DNA from: a virus
Strand: one strand, 5' to 3'
Virus record (IMG/VR): IMGVR_UViG_3300017971_000402
Coordinates: 1 to 45,517 of that record
DNA length: 45,517 bases
The number at the start of each line of letters is the position of its first letter. Position 1 is the stretch's first letter. Positions 12,403-20,928 of the stretch are shown piece after piece. A program made the translations under genes and the position numbers. The notes below the pieces were generated by a model. That model was not told the origin of the DNA. It ran no database searches and saw only the letters and a list, made by a program, of their open reading frames with translations.

Positions 12403-12601
12403 GTGCCATTGGAATAGCAAAGACGGTTGATAACCGACCCCACCATACAGGGGAAAACAGCGCCAAGATAAGTCCGTTTAATCAACGGCAGTCTGGACCC
12501 ACTAGAGGGTCTGGTTATTATCTCTGGTGGGCGATCTTTGGAGTTGCTTGCCGGTTGAGAACTCCGACAAAGCCCTTAAAATCATCGTATGGTAATGGCA
12601 C
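12403..12601 (+). ncRNA. unidentified structured RNA (about 200 nt)
   Basis: Read as RNA, GTGCCATT (12403-12410) closes with AATGGCAC (12594-12601). Inside are CGGTT/AACCG (12424-12428, 12432-12436), CCCC/GGGG (12438-12441, 12450-12453), CCGTT/AACGG (12474-12478, 12484-12488), a 10-bp stem with one G-U pair (12498-12507 with 12522-12531), and CTTTG-GAGTT/AACTC-CAAAG (12536-12545 with 12560-12572, 3-base bulge). So a closed multi-branch fold with five hairpins. It ends 30 bases before a small membrane protein, so it may be its structured leader, a riboswitch, an antisense-type regulator or an independent RNA. Orientation is set only by this neighbour. No Rfam-type match is recognised. Confidence 0.55.
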
Positions 12602-12631
12602 CTATTTTAAACTTAGGTGATGGGGAGTACT

Positions 12632-12805
12632 GTGGAAAAAATATTTAATCATCCAATTTATATTCTTTTTGTTTTCATCGTTGTTATGCCGGTAAATGGG
12701 CTTATTGCATCAATGGGTGGCAGTTGGATTCTATTCGGTGTGGCTTTGATTTGTATGCAAATTCCCTGGATATTGGGCATTGTGTCTAAACTAAGAAGCA
12801 ACTAA
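12632..12805 (+). CDS. two-TM small membrane protein
   Basis: 57 residues from GTG 12632, which has GGGGAG 5 bases upstream; an ATG at 12620 is an alternative. Two hydrophobic segments (IYILFVFIVVMPVNGLIA and WILFGVALICMQIPWILG) with a short loop and a basic end (SKLRSN). It resembles small holin- or toxin-like peptides. With the structured RNA right upstream, a riboregulated membrane peptide is possible. Function unproven. Confidence 0.5.
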   Translation: MEKIFNHPIYILFVFIVVMPVNGLIASMGGSWILFGVALICMQIPWILGIVSKLRSN

Positions 12806-12848
12806 TTCATAGAAACCTGTTCACAAAATGTGACTAACAAAAAATAAA

Positions 12849-12874
12849 CTATAGTTTCCTTTTTTAAACTATAG
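12849..12874. terminator. bidirectional terminator
   Basis: CTATAGTTT (12849-12857) pairs with AAACTATAG (12866-12874). On plus, a T-run follows (12877-12881); on minus the transcript ends TTTATTTTTT. It separates the rightward early operon (ending 12805) from the leftward late operon (ending 12880). Confidence 0.7.
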
Positions 12875-12879
12875 GGTTT

Positions 12880-13056
12880 TTAATCTTCCTCAAAAAACAT
12901 CTCTGCAAGCTGCTGCTTTATCCTGATAATCCACAATGCAATTCTCGGCGGGTATCGTTGATCAGAAAAGGCATATCCGCAGATTGGGCATTTTACAAGA
13001 CTTTCCCGTTGATGATCTTCTTGTTTGATACGCTGAAGTCTCCCTGGGAATCCCAT
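12880..13056 (-). CDS. 58-residue zinc-ribbon protein at the end of the late operon
   Basis: ATG at 13056 gives MGFPGRLQRIKQEDHQRESL and then VKCPICGYAFSDQRYPP, a single CPIC pair, followed by a basic/acidic amphipathic helix (IRIKQQLAEMFFEED). It overlaps the metallophosphoesterase 3' end by 64 bases in another frame, and its stop abuts the terminator. The CPICGY motif argues for coding. Function unknown. Confidence 0.5.
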   Translation of the reverse strand: MGFPGRLQRIKQEDHQRESLVKCPICGYAFSDQRYPPRIALWIIRIKQQLAEMFFEED

Positions 13057-13925
13057 TCAACGATTCCAAAACCATGATTCCACTTGTTTACGGGTGAGTA
13101 TTCCTGGCTTAATTTACATAAACAACCAATAGACCATGCCCCATCGTGTGAATGATCCAATTTGCGCTCTATGTTTTCCTGTGTTCTATGATAATGTGCC
13201 ACTAGAACATTAACTAAGCACCTTTGATAGTAAATACGCGGGATATTAACGACACTATAATTAACCTTAACTTCGTGACCGTGTAAAACATTTAGCTTGC
13301 CCAATCTGAATGGTTGCATTTCTTCCCTTAACAACTGGGCGTTGTCAATATACTTCCAGCGCAATTCGTCCAATTCGTATATATTGGGAATTGTCAAAAT
13401 GTCCAGACCGGCCAGTTTTTTAGAACCGGACCACAACTCCCTCCGCAACCTGTCCTCGTGGTTGCCGCAGATAAATATCTTTTCTTTAATCGACTTGCAC
13501 TTATCGATCTGCGCATTATACCCCTTAAAAATATCAATTGATTGTCTTACTTCAGACCCGTAATCGGGTCTCAATGGGTCTGTCTTCCAGCTACTAACAG
13601 TATAACAGTCAAACGTATCTCCGTTAAGAATGATCATATCGGGGTTTTTAGACAGGCCCCAATCAAGCGCAGCCCGTATTGCAAGGTCGTCATGGTAGGG
13701 AATGTGCATGTCGGCCATTACAAGGGCTGTCATCGTCTTGCCAGATTTTGGTCTCAGGCGGGTTTCGTAATGAGCAACTATTTTTCCGTACTGGTGAAGA
13801 TAAGCAAACACCCGTGCATGATGTTGTGTAATGTTTCCCTGTTGCTCAAGACCCCTTCTTGAAATCTTGGGGTAGGTCCTAAAAAGTTCTGCAATTTCTT
13901 CCGGTATTTCTACAACTACTTTCAT
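12993..13925 (-). CDS. calcineurin-like metallophosphoesterase
   Basis: 310 residues with GGAGCAAGGGGT before the ATG. After an HTH-like N-terminal part (about 1-60) come the metal motifs: MADMHIPYH (D-x-H), ILNGDTFD (GD), ICGNHEDR (GNHE), LHGHEVK, and VAHYHRTQE in place of GHxH. These define the two-metal phosphoesterases that cut nucleotides, RNA or DNA. A phage DNA-processing or nucleotide-cleavage role is plausible. It lies after the lysis genes, outside the usual structural set. Confidence 0.85.
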   Translation of the reverse strand: MKVVVEIPEEIAELFRTYPKISRRGLEQQGNITQHHARVFAYLHQYGKIVAHYETRLRPKSGKTMTALVMADMHIPYHDDLAIRAALDWGLSKNPDMIILNGDTFDCYTVSSWKTDPLRPDYGSEVRQSIDIFKGYNAQIDKCKSIKEKIFICGNHEDRLRRELWSGSKKLAGLDILTIPNIYELDELRWKYIDNAQLLREEMQPFRLGKLNVLHGHEVKVNYSVVNIPRIYYQRCLVNVLVAHYHRTQENIERKLDHSHDGAWSIGCLCKLSQEYSPVNKWNHGFGIVEWDSQGDFSVSNKKIINGKVL

Positions 13926-13982
13926 ACCCCTTGCTCCGTTGCGGTAAATCTCTGCTTACCCGAGAGACTTTAGGGGTGAGGG

Positions 13983-14222
13983 CTAAATCAATCTGTCATC
14001 TAATTTCTCGCCATTGGTTTGGCAGGCATCGGGTTCGATTTCATAATGCTTGTCGTTATATGGGATTGACGGGACACCGAATGCAAGCGCACTTTCAACC
14101 GTTTGTTTTGCAATGGCATCTACGCTTTCCGCCCTTGCTTCAAGCATTTTTATCCTGCGCTCTAAATCTTCAATGCGTTTCCGATGCGCCTTTAAGACAT
14201 TGTATAGATTTTTAAGTGCCAT
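13983..14222 (-). CDS. coiled-coil small protein (lysis region)
   Basis: 79 residues. Residues 1-45 are a clear coiled coil (LYNVLKAHRKRIEDLERRI, KMLEARAESVDAIAKQT), then a polar C-terminus. It overlaps the previous small membrane protein by one base. Possible spanin-, holin-regulator- or structural-accessory-like protein; no transmembrane segment or lipobox. Function unknown. Confidence 0.6.
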   Translation of the reverse strand: MALKNLYNVLKAHRKRIEDLERRIKMLEARAESVDAIAKQTVESALAFGVPSIPYNDKHYEIEPDACQTNGEKLDDRLI

Positions 14223-14395
14223 TACTCGCGCGGTTGTTTGTTGTAAAATCCGTCAATAATTATATACAGTGCAGCCATTACGCCGACAATTTGCTGCCAC
14301 ATTTCCGGTTCAATCACTATACCGATTAGACCCCCGATAATATTAATCACCCTTAAACTACTCGGCTGTTTCAGCCACTCCCAAAACCATTTCAT
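14222..14395 (-). CDS. small membrane protein, holin-like
   Basis: 57 residues from ATG 14395, with AGGAGG upstream; the longer frame is not needed. Hydrophobic stretches INIIGGLIGIVI and QIVGVMAALYIIIDGF give two short TM helices with a basic, Trp-rich N-terminus (MKWFWEWLKQ). Size and position near the peptidase fit a holin or antiholin. The XhlA-like gene upstream is an alternative or partner. Confidence 0.6.
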   Translation of the reverse strand: MKWFWEWLKQPSSLRVINIIGGLIGIVIEPEMWQQIVGVMAALYIIIDGFYNKQPRE

Positions 14396-14397
14396 TT

Positions 14398-14610
14398 TTA
14401 CCTCCTGTGCCACCAGTCTTCTATGCTGGCGGTTTTGTTTGTATATGCGCCGTTTTGAGCCTTGGCACATCCACAATGTTCTATATCACTAAAATAATAG
14501 TCACAAATTTCACCTTCCGATTCAAAATACTTACAATGCCCTTTACCTCGGCCATGAACTTTGCATATCGTTAAAACGTCTTTACATTCAGCCTGACTCT
14601 CCAATTCCAT
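14398..14610 (-). CDS. Cys-rich small protein
   Basis: 70 residues, six Cys (MELESQAECKDVLTICKV, GHCKYFE, EICDYYFSD, HCGCAKAQN). Its start overlaps the peptidase end by 23 bases. Likely metal-bound or disulfide-linked; no signal peptide. No family recognised. Confidence 0.55.
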   Translation of the reverse strand: MELESQAECKDVLTICKVHGRGKGHCKYFESEGEICDYYFSDIEHCGCAKAQNGAYTNKTASIEDWWHRR

Positions 14611-14962
14611 TTTTTACGGTTCTCGATGATACCTGGCAGTGAAAATGTATCCCCTTATCGCGCACATTATGCTTTATCATTACCTTCATTTTTTCACGCT
14701 GAGGATCATAAGTAAAGGTCTCGTTGACTTCTTTTAAAAGAAATTCCTGGAAGCCATCTGAATATATCCATGAGCGCAAATCCACGGCCCTCAACGGATC
14801 GGTTCCATGAACCCCCCTGTCGCCATATCGATAAGCAGAAGTCACAACAACTTCACCGCATTTTTCCAGAATGTACCAAAGCACTTCAATTAAATTGGGG
14901 TGGTGGGGCTTCGCTACAAAGTTTCGAAATACTTTTTCATTTTTAAACTGTAAGTAATTCAT
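14588..14962 (-). CDS. M15-type peptidoglycan peptidase (endolysin)
   Basis: 124 residues. SAYRYGDRGVHGTDPLRAVDLRS contains the zinc-site His (GVHG) and Asp (AVD) in the H-x6-D spacing of M15A/DD-peptidases; GIHFHCQV supplies the last zinc His. The N-terminal helix (EVLWYILEKCGEVVVTSA) fits the family. It should cut peptidoglycan cross-links at lysis. No signal or cell-wall-binding domain, so release would rely on a holin, consistent with the two small membrane proteins beside it. Confidence 0.75.
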   Translation of the reverse strand: MNYLQFKNEKVFRNFVAKPHHPNLIEVLWYILEKCGEVVVTSAYRYGDRGVHGTDPLRAVDLRSWIYSDGFQEFLLKEVNETFTYDPQREKMKVMIKHNVRDKGIHFHCQVSSRTVKNGIGESG

Positions 14963-15189
14963 TTAACAAACAACGCCCATACTGCTCGGGCTGTTAAAAA
15001 AGTTAATAGGGGTGCGCCTATCGCAGCAATTATTTTAAAATATGTTTTGTGTATTGCCACTTGGGTTTTAAGTCCAGCCCGACCGTTGCCCTGCAAAATA
15101 TCCAGGATAGTTTTTACATCAGACAAAATAGTTTCCTGATGCGTTTTTAAGGTAGTGATTGTTTCTTTTTCCGTACATGGTTGCGTCAT
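14959..15189 (-). CDS. XhlA-like membrane protein, putative holin component
   Basis: 76 residues. A coiled-coil N-terminus (TITTLKTHQETILSDVKTIL) and a hydrophobic C-terminus (FKIIAAIGAPLLTFLTARAVWALF). This layout matches hemolysin XhlA-type proteins that help release phage lysins. The ATG overlaps the stop of the upstream spike gene by 4 bases; the peptidase start overlaps its end by 4. So spike, holin-like and lysin are translated in a chain. Confidence 0.65.
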   Translation of the reverse strand: MTQPCTEKETITTLKTHQETILSDVKTILDILQGNGRAGLKTQVAIHKTYFKIIAAIGAPLLTFLTARAVWALFVK

Positions 15190-16898
15190 GGATTAATCGA
15201 TACCCCGCTAATTTCTCCTCCGCTAATAATTTCAAATGCCCCAACGTCAGGATTTGAATCTCTATTTGCCATACAGTCGCCAATAGTTAATGCAAATGTA
15301 TCATAATCAATACAGGATGGTTTTATGCCCAAGTTTACGCCATGTGTAACACTAGCTATTTCTGGCGCACCCGTTACGGTCAGCCCCGTTTGACCATAAT
15401 CAACTACCGGGCTTCCCGCCGATGGCTCTCCGTGAGAATCAAGACTTAAAGTTGTCTTGTAGTTATCGTCTATGCTGCAATCTGTATGGTCGGAAACGTC
15501 TGCATAATTCCAGTTGTCCGTTGGAGTCGAATCGTTGTCGTTTTCGCTTGTCGGAAGTACATAATCGTCGTTGGCATCGTCTTCGGGATCAAAAAAAACG
15601 TCATATGTGGCGTGGGGCGCATCCTCAAATATGTTATTCTGTATAGTAACCGACCATGTTTGATTACCGTCAGAATTTTTTAAGCAGAAATTCATATCTG
15701 TCCAGCGGTTACCCTCGGATTGCTGATCATCTTCCTGGTAGACATCATCTGCAACATTATTGGAAAATTGATAGGTGTATGCTTCGAACGCATCTGCGGC
15801 AGAATTCCCGGATTCATACACACCCTCAGCAATATTCTTGAAAGTATTGTGCCACCAAAAAACATTGTTGCCAGATTCATCAAGCCCGTAGTCAACATTG
15901 TAGATAGCAAAATTTTTATTATCACACCCACCAGCCCAATCATCATAATTATCACGAGCTGCGCAGGTGCCGCTTGAATAGTCATTGTCGCAACATGCTA
16001 AAAAATCAGTGAACAAATTATTATAGCCATACCCCGCCGTACCACTGCCCATATTAGAAATGTGACTACCTGTAGCTACGTTGTGAATCCAATTTTCGAA
16101 AACATAAACATAACCGGAGTCAAATTTTACACCAAACGCTCTGCCGTAAGCCCTATCTGGATTATAGATTTCGTTCCAATAAATATAAATCGGGCCGTCA
16201 GTTCCCGTGGTTGTTCCAATTGCCGTGTGGCCCCAATTTTTAAAATAATTTCCTTTTATTGTAATGGTTCCATCACAACCATATGGATCGTTAAAGCCGT
16301 CCCGAGAAGTCATAGCGGCTGCAAGATAAGAAGCGGTGTCTTCAATCTTGCAATTTTCAATCGTTACATGATCTACTGAAGACGACTTGACTTCTACCGC
16401 CGTGTTGCCTGTATCGTCAGTATCGTGTGCCACATAAACTTGTTTAATCGTTACATAGTCTGAATAGATACCAACAACCCGATCTCCGCCACCAATTATG
16501 CTCAGGTTGGGGCTTGCCCCATAAGGCATATCAGAATCGTTACCATCTATGGTTATATTGTCTGCTCCGGCATTAAAATCCATCGCCACACCGGATAGGT
16601 GAATAGTAACCTGGACACCCGATTCCGGCTGAATAGTAATCCCCGCATGGTCTGAATCAAGCTCAAACGAAATAGAGTCATAATCATTACCATCGTCGCA
16701 CAATACTACGGTATCGCCCGAGGAAAAAGACTCACCATTAAAATCTTCAACATCCATAAAATCCGAGGCTGAACCACTGTTGCAAGCAGTCGTCCCCTTA
16801 CTGCCCTTTGTTCCGTCCGCCCTCATATAATAGGTCGTTGCAGCAAAACAGTTTACTGAAAGAAGAAGAAACAGTAATAATATCAATGTTTTTTTCAT
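15186..16898 (-). CDS. exported beta-helix protein, tail-spike-like (cassette protein 5)
   Basis: 570 residues. A Sec signal (MKKTLILLLFLLLSVNCFA) precedes a long right-handed beta-helix body with repeated short turns of hydrophobic, Asn and Asp residues (VTIKQVYVAHD, DHVTIENCKIED, GTITIKGNYF, GPIYIYWNEIY). Such folds form phage tail spikes and pectate-lyase-type polysaccharide enzymes. It ends ISGVSINP, the same ending as the next spike. A signal peptide on a virion-type protein is unusual. Start MKKT overlaps the previous stop by 4 bases (ATGA). No catalytic residues can be fixed from the sequence alone. Confidence 0.75.
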   Translation of the reverse strand: MKKTLILLLFLLLSVNCFAATTYYMRADGTKGSKGTTACNSGSASDFMDVEDFNGESFSSGDTVVLCDDGNDYDSISFELDSDHAGITIQPESGVQVTIHLSGVAMDFNAGADNITIDGNDSDMPYGASPNLSIIGGGDRVVGIYSDYVTIKQVYVAHDTDDTGNTAVEVKSSSVDHVTIENCKIEDTASYLAAAMTSRDGFNDPYGCDGTITIKGNYFKNWGHTAIGTTTGTDGPIYIYWNEIYNPDRAYGRAFGVKFDSGYVYVFENWIHNVATGSHISNMGSGTAGYGYNNLFTDFLACCDNDYSSGTCAARDNYDDWAGGCDNKNFAIYNVDYGLDESGNNVFWWHNTFKNIAEGVYESGNSAADAFEAYTYQFSNNVADDVYQEDDQQSEGNRWTDMNFCLKNSDGNQTWSVTIQNNIFEDAPHATYDVFFDPEDDANDDYVLPTSENDNDSTPTDNWNYADVSDHTDCSIDDNYKTTLSLDSHGEPSAGSPVVDYGQTGLTVTGAPEIASVTHGVNLGIKPSCIDYDTFALTIGDCMANRDSNPDVGAFEIISGGEISGVSINP

Positions 16899-18739
16899 GG
16901 ATTAATTGATACACCCGATATGCTACTATTGATATTTGTTTCCAGGGAACTCCAGTTGTGATCAACGTCTGCGTATCTAATCTCCGATGAACCCGAAAGG
17001 TTATCCCTGTCAGCGTACAATTCTACTTGCGTGTAGTTATTAGAACCATCGTGTCCCTGCGCTAATGCGCCCTGACTAAAAGGCCACCTTGCAGTTGCAC
17101 CCAAGCCAGAACCCGAATCGGTGGCTGAACTTCCGTTATTTGTGGGTGCAGTAAATTCCCAAACACCGGGATCTGTTTCTTGCGCAGATGTTGAATCGTC
17201 AGTATTTCCACTAAAATTAACGGCATCACCGCCACCACAATCAGAGCCTTGTGTCAGATAAGACGCCCACCCCCATGTATCGGGATCACCACTACCCCCA
17301 AGATTTGCCCCCCACGTATTGTTTGAAACCGTGACATTTGAATCAAACTTATCTCCCGCAGCATTTCCAAAGTGAATAGCGTAGCGGTCACTTGTAGCAG
17401 CATTTATTGAAAGGGTGTTCCCGTCGATCAAAATGTCAGTCAGTGAGGAACAATCGGCAGGGCCATAATTAAACCAAATTGCCGAAGAGGAAGAAGTTGT
17501 ATTACGATACATTTTATTGTTTAAAATATGGATATGTAAAAGGTCTATTTCTTCGGCTGAGTAAACCTGTATAGCGTGCTTGTCTGAATCAATATAATTT
17601 CCAACCCAATAATGGTGCTGCATGTCCGACCCGGACGCAGTATTGTATGATCGCATTAGGGCTTGCTCACAAGTATTAGAGAAAATTATATTTTCGACTC
17701 CAAACACATAATCCCTACCGGCACCCGTATATATTAAGACATCATTTGCCCTTGAATTGGTATAATAACACCGCCACAAAACAGAATTGCCGGAAGCATA
17801 CCATGTAGATGTCTTCCCATCTCCCCGGCAATCGGTATCTACTGCTCCCATATCAACCAAATTCACACGGCGCACAACGGAAGCGGAATTGCTCGTTATT
17901 GAAGTGAAATCATCGAGCGTAATGTTTTCAAGTGTGGCTCCACCTTGATTGACAGCCCAAACATTATCATAATCTGTTCTGGTTCCGGTGTAATAATATT
18001 GCAAGGTCATGCCGCCAGTGACCAGAACATTACTGGCTGAGTTGTCCTCAATGTCTAAAAACTCATCTCGGTTGTTATCACACCCACTAGCATCCTGCCC
18101 GTAGGTGTTTCCTGGGTCAAATCTCAGCGTGACCCCTGGGCCACCAGTTAGAGTCGTGTTGCTATATAGGCTCAATCCGTAGGTGTGCCCAGTTGCCCCG
18201 CCTTGATAGTCTCCTGCAATTCTATAGGTTCCATCCTCAAAACTAAGAACACCACCGCTTGATAAATGGGTGTTTATGCAAGTTTGTAGCGCCAAGGTGT
18301 CATCCGTTGAACCATTTCCCGCAGCGCCACAATCTGCTTTCGCAGCCTTTGTTACCGATCTTGACGCATACATCTGCACCCGCACAATAGCCATTTCGGT
18401 TGCGTTGCCATTACCCGTATCTGTTACAACTACTTCGATGTCATAATTGCCGGGAGAGTTTAGGCTTATGGACGGATTTTGGTCATCATAAGTATAACCT
18501 CCATCAGTGACGTACCTGTCTTTTAAGCCGTCAAGCCAAGGGAAATTCCAAGCATAAGTATATGGCCCCGTACCACCCGAAGGAGTAACGCTAAAGTTAA
18601 GCGTTTGGGTTCCGGTGATCTGATACACTCCACCAGACCACGAACCGGACCCCCCGGATACAGTGGCAGATAGGTTGAAAGCTGCTGCGACAAGCGGAAA
18701 GGCTAATAGGGCAACTATGTAAACATATAGTTTTTTCAC
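16895..18739 (-). CDS. exported PKD plus pectate-lyase-like beta-helix protein (cassette protein 4)
   Basis: 614 residues from GTG 18739, directly after the previous stop; the longer frame lacks support. Signal MKKLYVYIVALLAFPLVAAA, then a PKD-like domain (about 22-125; YTYAWNFPW, DNYDIEVVVTD-type pattern), then a Pectate_lyase_3-type start (CGAAGNGSTDDTLALQ, GGVLSFEDGTYRI) and beta-helix turns to the end, which is SISGVSINP. PKD domains often bind glycans. Likely a spike or depolymerase. The start codon position relative to the lectin gene (2 bases apart) suggests coupling. Confidence 0.78.
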   Translation of the reverse strand: MKKLYVYIVALLAFPLVAAAFNLSATVSGGSGSWSGGVYQITGTQTLNFSVTPSGGTGPYTYAWNFPWLDGLKDRYVTDGGYTYDDQNPSISLNSPGNYDIEVVVTDTGNGNATEMAIVRVQMYASRSVTKAAKADCGAAGNGSTDDTLALQTCINTHLSSGGVLSFEDGTYRIAGDYQGGATGHTYGLSLYSNTTLTGGPGVTLRFDPGNTYGQDASGCDNNRDEFLDIEDNSASNVLVTGGMTLQYYYTGTRTDYDNVWAVNQGGATLENITLDDFTSITSNSASVVRRVNLVDMGAVDTDCRGDGKTSTWYASGNSVLWRCYYTNSRANDVLIYTGAGRDYVFGVENIIFSNTCEQALMRSYNTASGSDMQHHYWVGNYIDSDKHAIQVYSAEEIDLLHIHILNNKMYRNTTSSSSAIWFNYGPADCSSLTDILIDGNTLSINAATSDRYAIHFGNAAGDKFDSNVTVSNNTWGANLGGSGDPDTWGWASYLTQGSDCGGGDAVNFSGNTDDSTSAQETDPGVWEFTAPTNNGSSATDSGSGLGATARWPFSQGALAQGHDGSNNYTQVELYADRDNLSGSSEIRYADVDHNWSSLETNINSSISGVSINP

Positions 18740-18740
18740 G

Positions 18741-19496
18741 TTAAAACGGCGCCCCCGGAAATGTAGTTTCCACATAAACATCATCAATAAAAGGTTCATG
18801 TCTCTCCATATCAATAACTCCAACTGTACCCACCCTGATTGCTGTTGGTTCATTCGAAAAGGTGCAGGTGGCGGTTGAGTCACTAGCTTGAGCGGTGTCG
18901 TTTACCTCAAGATATATATTATCACCAGTTGAATCCCACCAAGCCTCTATTTTATTCCAACTGTCTATGGTTATTGCATTGGTGTCTGTTTGACAAAATC
19001 CATCAGCACTACCCGCAGCGGATGAATAATGATAAAATCTAACTCTCTCCGAACCGTCTGCGCTTATGTGTTGAAAATTGTTGGAATCGTACTCAACATC
19101 CCAAAACACAGTAACATTAGTACCATCAAGAGTATAATAAACCCACAACAATATATACCCTTCGCTACTATTCCAAACATCTCCCGAACTAATTGCCCAG
19201 CTAATGTACTTACTTGGATCGTCGAAATAAAAGCTCTCACCCGAACCAGTAGTGTGGTCTTGGGTGTCCGAAATAGTGCCGCCATTTTGTGTGCCTTCTT
19301 TTGTACCCCCACTAATACACGCAAACAAATCTCCGCTAGTATGATCTGCATCCCAATAAAATTCATACGACCCCAACTTTCCATCGCAATAGTCACCACC
19401 AACGGCCCCGCTGCCGATCAACATGCCCGCATTAACAGGGCACGTTAAAAGAAAAAGACAAATAACAACGCTAAGGAATAACGATTTTCGTACCAT
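18741..19496 (-). CDS. exported lectin-like (LamG/concanavalin) protein (cassette protein 3)
   Basis: 251 residues from ATG 19496, with AGGAG 9 bases upstream; ATG 19502 is only 3 bases from that site. A Sec signal (VRKSLFLSVVICLFLLTCPVNA) precedes a jelly-roll pattern: SYEFYWDADHTSG, ESFYFDDPSKYISWAI, EGYILLWVYYTL, NKIEAWWDSTGDNIYLEV, FIDDVYVETTF. The alternation and the closing D-D-V-Y-V strand are typical of LamG/laminarin-type domains that bind carbohydrate. It overlaps the end of the upstream beta-helix gene. Probably host-glycan recognition. Confidence 0.7.
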   Translation of the reverse strand: MVRKSLFLSVVICLFLLTCPVNAGMLIGSGAVGGDYCDGKLGSYEFYWDADHTSGDLFACISGGTKEGTQNGGTISDTQDHTTGSGESFYFDDPSKYISWAISSGDVWNSSEGYILLWVYYTLDGTNVTVFWDVEYDSNNFQHISADGSERVRFYHYSSAAGSADGFCQTDTNAITIDSWNKIEAWWDSTGDNIYLEVNDTAQASDSTATCTFSNEPTAIRVGTVGVIDMERHEPFIDDVYVETTFPGAPF

Positions 19497-20928
19497 AATC
19501 ATAGGCTCCTATGTCACAATCTAAAATACAGGGTACGGTTAAAACACCATCCGGCCAGCTTGAACCGGGCAGTAATTTTTCGTAATCTAATGATGTTCCG
19601 GCATCAATAGCGTTTGCGCCGCTTTCAAGCGTGAAGTCACCACTCGCCTCGTCGTTTAAGCCGGGATCTGTGCCGTATGAGTGCGTTTCCTGCACGCCAG
19701 TTTCAGGGTCGCCGTTTTGGACTTCGGCTAATGTATAGCCGCTGGTATCATCGTCGCCATCATAAAATACATCACTTCCCTGATCGGCGTGAGGAACAAG
19801 AAAATTATAGTCCGAAACAAAAGATATCGAATCTCCGTTGCACCTAAACGCATACTCATCAACCTGTGAACCGTCATTGTCGGAAGCATCAAAAATGTTA
19901 TTTTTTATAATCCAGCCGTCACAGTTAGCGGTTCCATCGTCTATAACAATACAGTTGCCCGAAACCTTGTAAATCGTGTTGTTATAAACTTTTCCGGTCT
20001 GAGAATCGTGGTTTATATCTACACCGTTCCACAGATTAGTACTGTTTGTGCCGGTATTAAAAATCAGATTTCCATAAATCTCGTTATTGTCAGAATCGTA
20101 AGCAACCCCAATCCCCAACCCTGCATTTGCGTCATGTATTTTGTTATATTTTATGATCGTTCCGTCAGAATTATGGCTTATAATTCCTCCACCCCAATAA
20201 TTTGTAATGTCGTTTTCATAAACCTCGCAATTTGAATTATCGTCGTTATCACCAGCAGTGGATTTTAACAGCCTTATTCCGGTAACATATGTCGTGCTAA
20301 CGGTATTATTATATATCTTTAAACCGGATACCCCCTGTGCAACAATCCCATTTCTATTAAAGGTGTCGTTGTTGGCGTTTGAGATAGTACCAATCGAGCA
20401 ATTTTTTATTTCTATGCCGGTAAGTAATGAACCCCCGGTTCTTTGCATCTGAATACCGTGATCTGGGTTGGACCCGTCACCACCGGAAATTGTGCAGGAG
20501 TCAACAATAATACTGTCGCTGTTCTGGTTGTAAATTCCACGACCAGTAAAATTGGTAATGGTAATATTTTGAATCGTCCAATAGTCATCAGTGGTTAGAT
20601 GTATTCCGTTAGCTGTTCCATTTATCGTGGCGTCTGTACCTCCCTCACCAGAACAGGCACCGTCAAGAATTATCGGGTTGCCGGATGTACCACTTTCCCG
20701 TGTGTCAAATTCGGTTGTAATAGTGCCGCACAGATAAATAGTATCGCCGGGGTCAAGCGAAGCATCCAAATTTCCAGCACCATAATTTGCCATGCTCATT
20801 CTGTTAGCATAACTTGAACCGTCACCATCTCCATTGCCACTTTGATCTATAAAATAATCTGTCGCCCAAACCGGAGAAGTAAGCAGCGGTATTAAAAGCA
20901 TTAAAAGTGCAATGAGATATTTTTTCAT
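19471..20928 (-). CDS. exported PbH1 beta-helix protein (cassette protein 2)
   Basis: 485 residues with signal MKKYLIALLMLLIPLLTSPVWA. The body shows many PbH1-type turns: YWTIQNITITNFTGRGI, DSIIVDSCTISGG, GLKIYNNTV, CEVYENDITNYWGGGI, NEIYGNLIFN, GKVYNNTIYKV, GWIIKNNIFD. This is a right-handed beta-helix of the spike or polysaccharide-lyase kind. DPGDTIYLCGT near the start is a common lead-in. Start ATG overlaps the stop of the long fiber gene by one base. Confidence 0.75.
   Translation of the reverse strand: MKKYLIALLMLLIPLLTSPVWATDYFIDQSGNGDGDGSSYANRMSMANYGAGNLDASLDPGDTIYLCGTITTEFDTRESGTSGNPIILDGACSGEGGTDATINGTANGIHLTTDDYWTIQNITITNFTGRGIYNQNSDSIIVDSCTISGGDGSNPDHGIQMQRTGGSLLTGIEIKNCSIGTISNANNDTFNRNGIVAQGVSGLKIYNNTVSTTYVTGIRLLKSTAGDNDDNSNCEVYENDITNYWGGGIISHNSDGTIIKYNKIHDANAGLGIGVAYDSDNNEIYGNLIFNTGTNSTNLWNGVDINHDSQTGKVYNNTIYKVSGNCIVIDDGTANCDGWIIKNNIFDASDNDGSQVDEYAFRCNGDSISFVSDYNFLVPHADQGSDVFYDGDDDTSGYTLAEVQNGDPETGVQETHSYGTDPGLNDEASGDFTLESGANAIDAGTSLDYEKLLPGSSWPDGVLTVPCILDCDIGAYDYGTKIVIP

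Noticed and set aside
12415-12480. AAGATAAGTCCG resembles the group I intron S element
   Set aside because: The matching P7 partner pairs by only three bases, no P3-P6 core could be built upstream and no split gene flanks it.
12399-12620. 73-codon plus-strand frame over the structured RNA
   Set aside because: Atypical composition, no ribosome site, and it overlaps the paired stems exactly.
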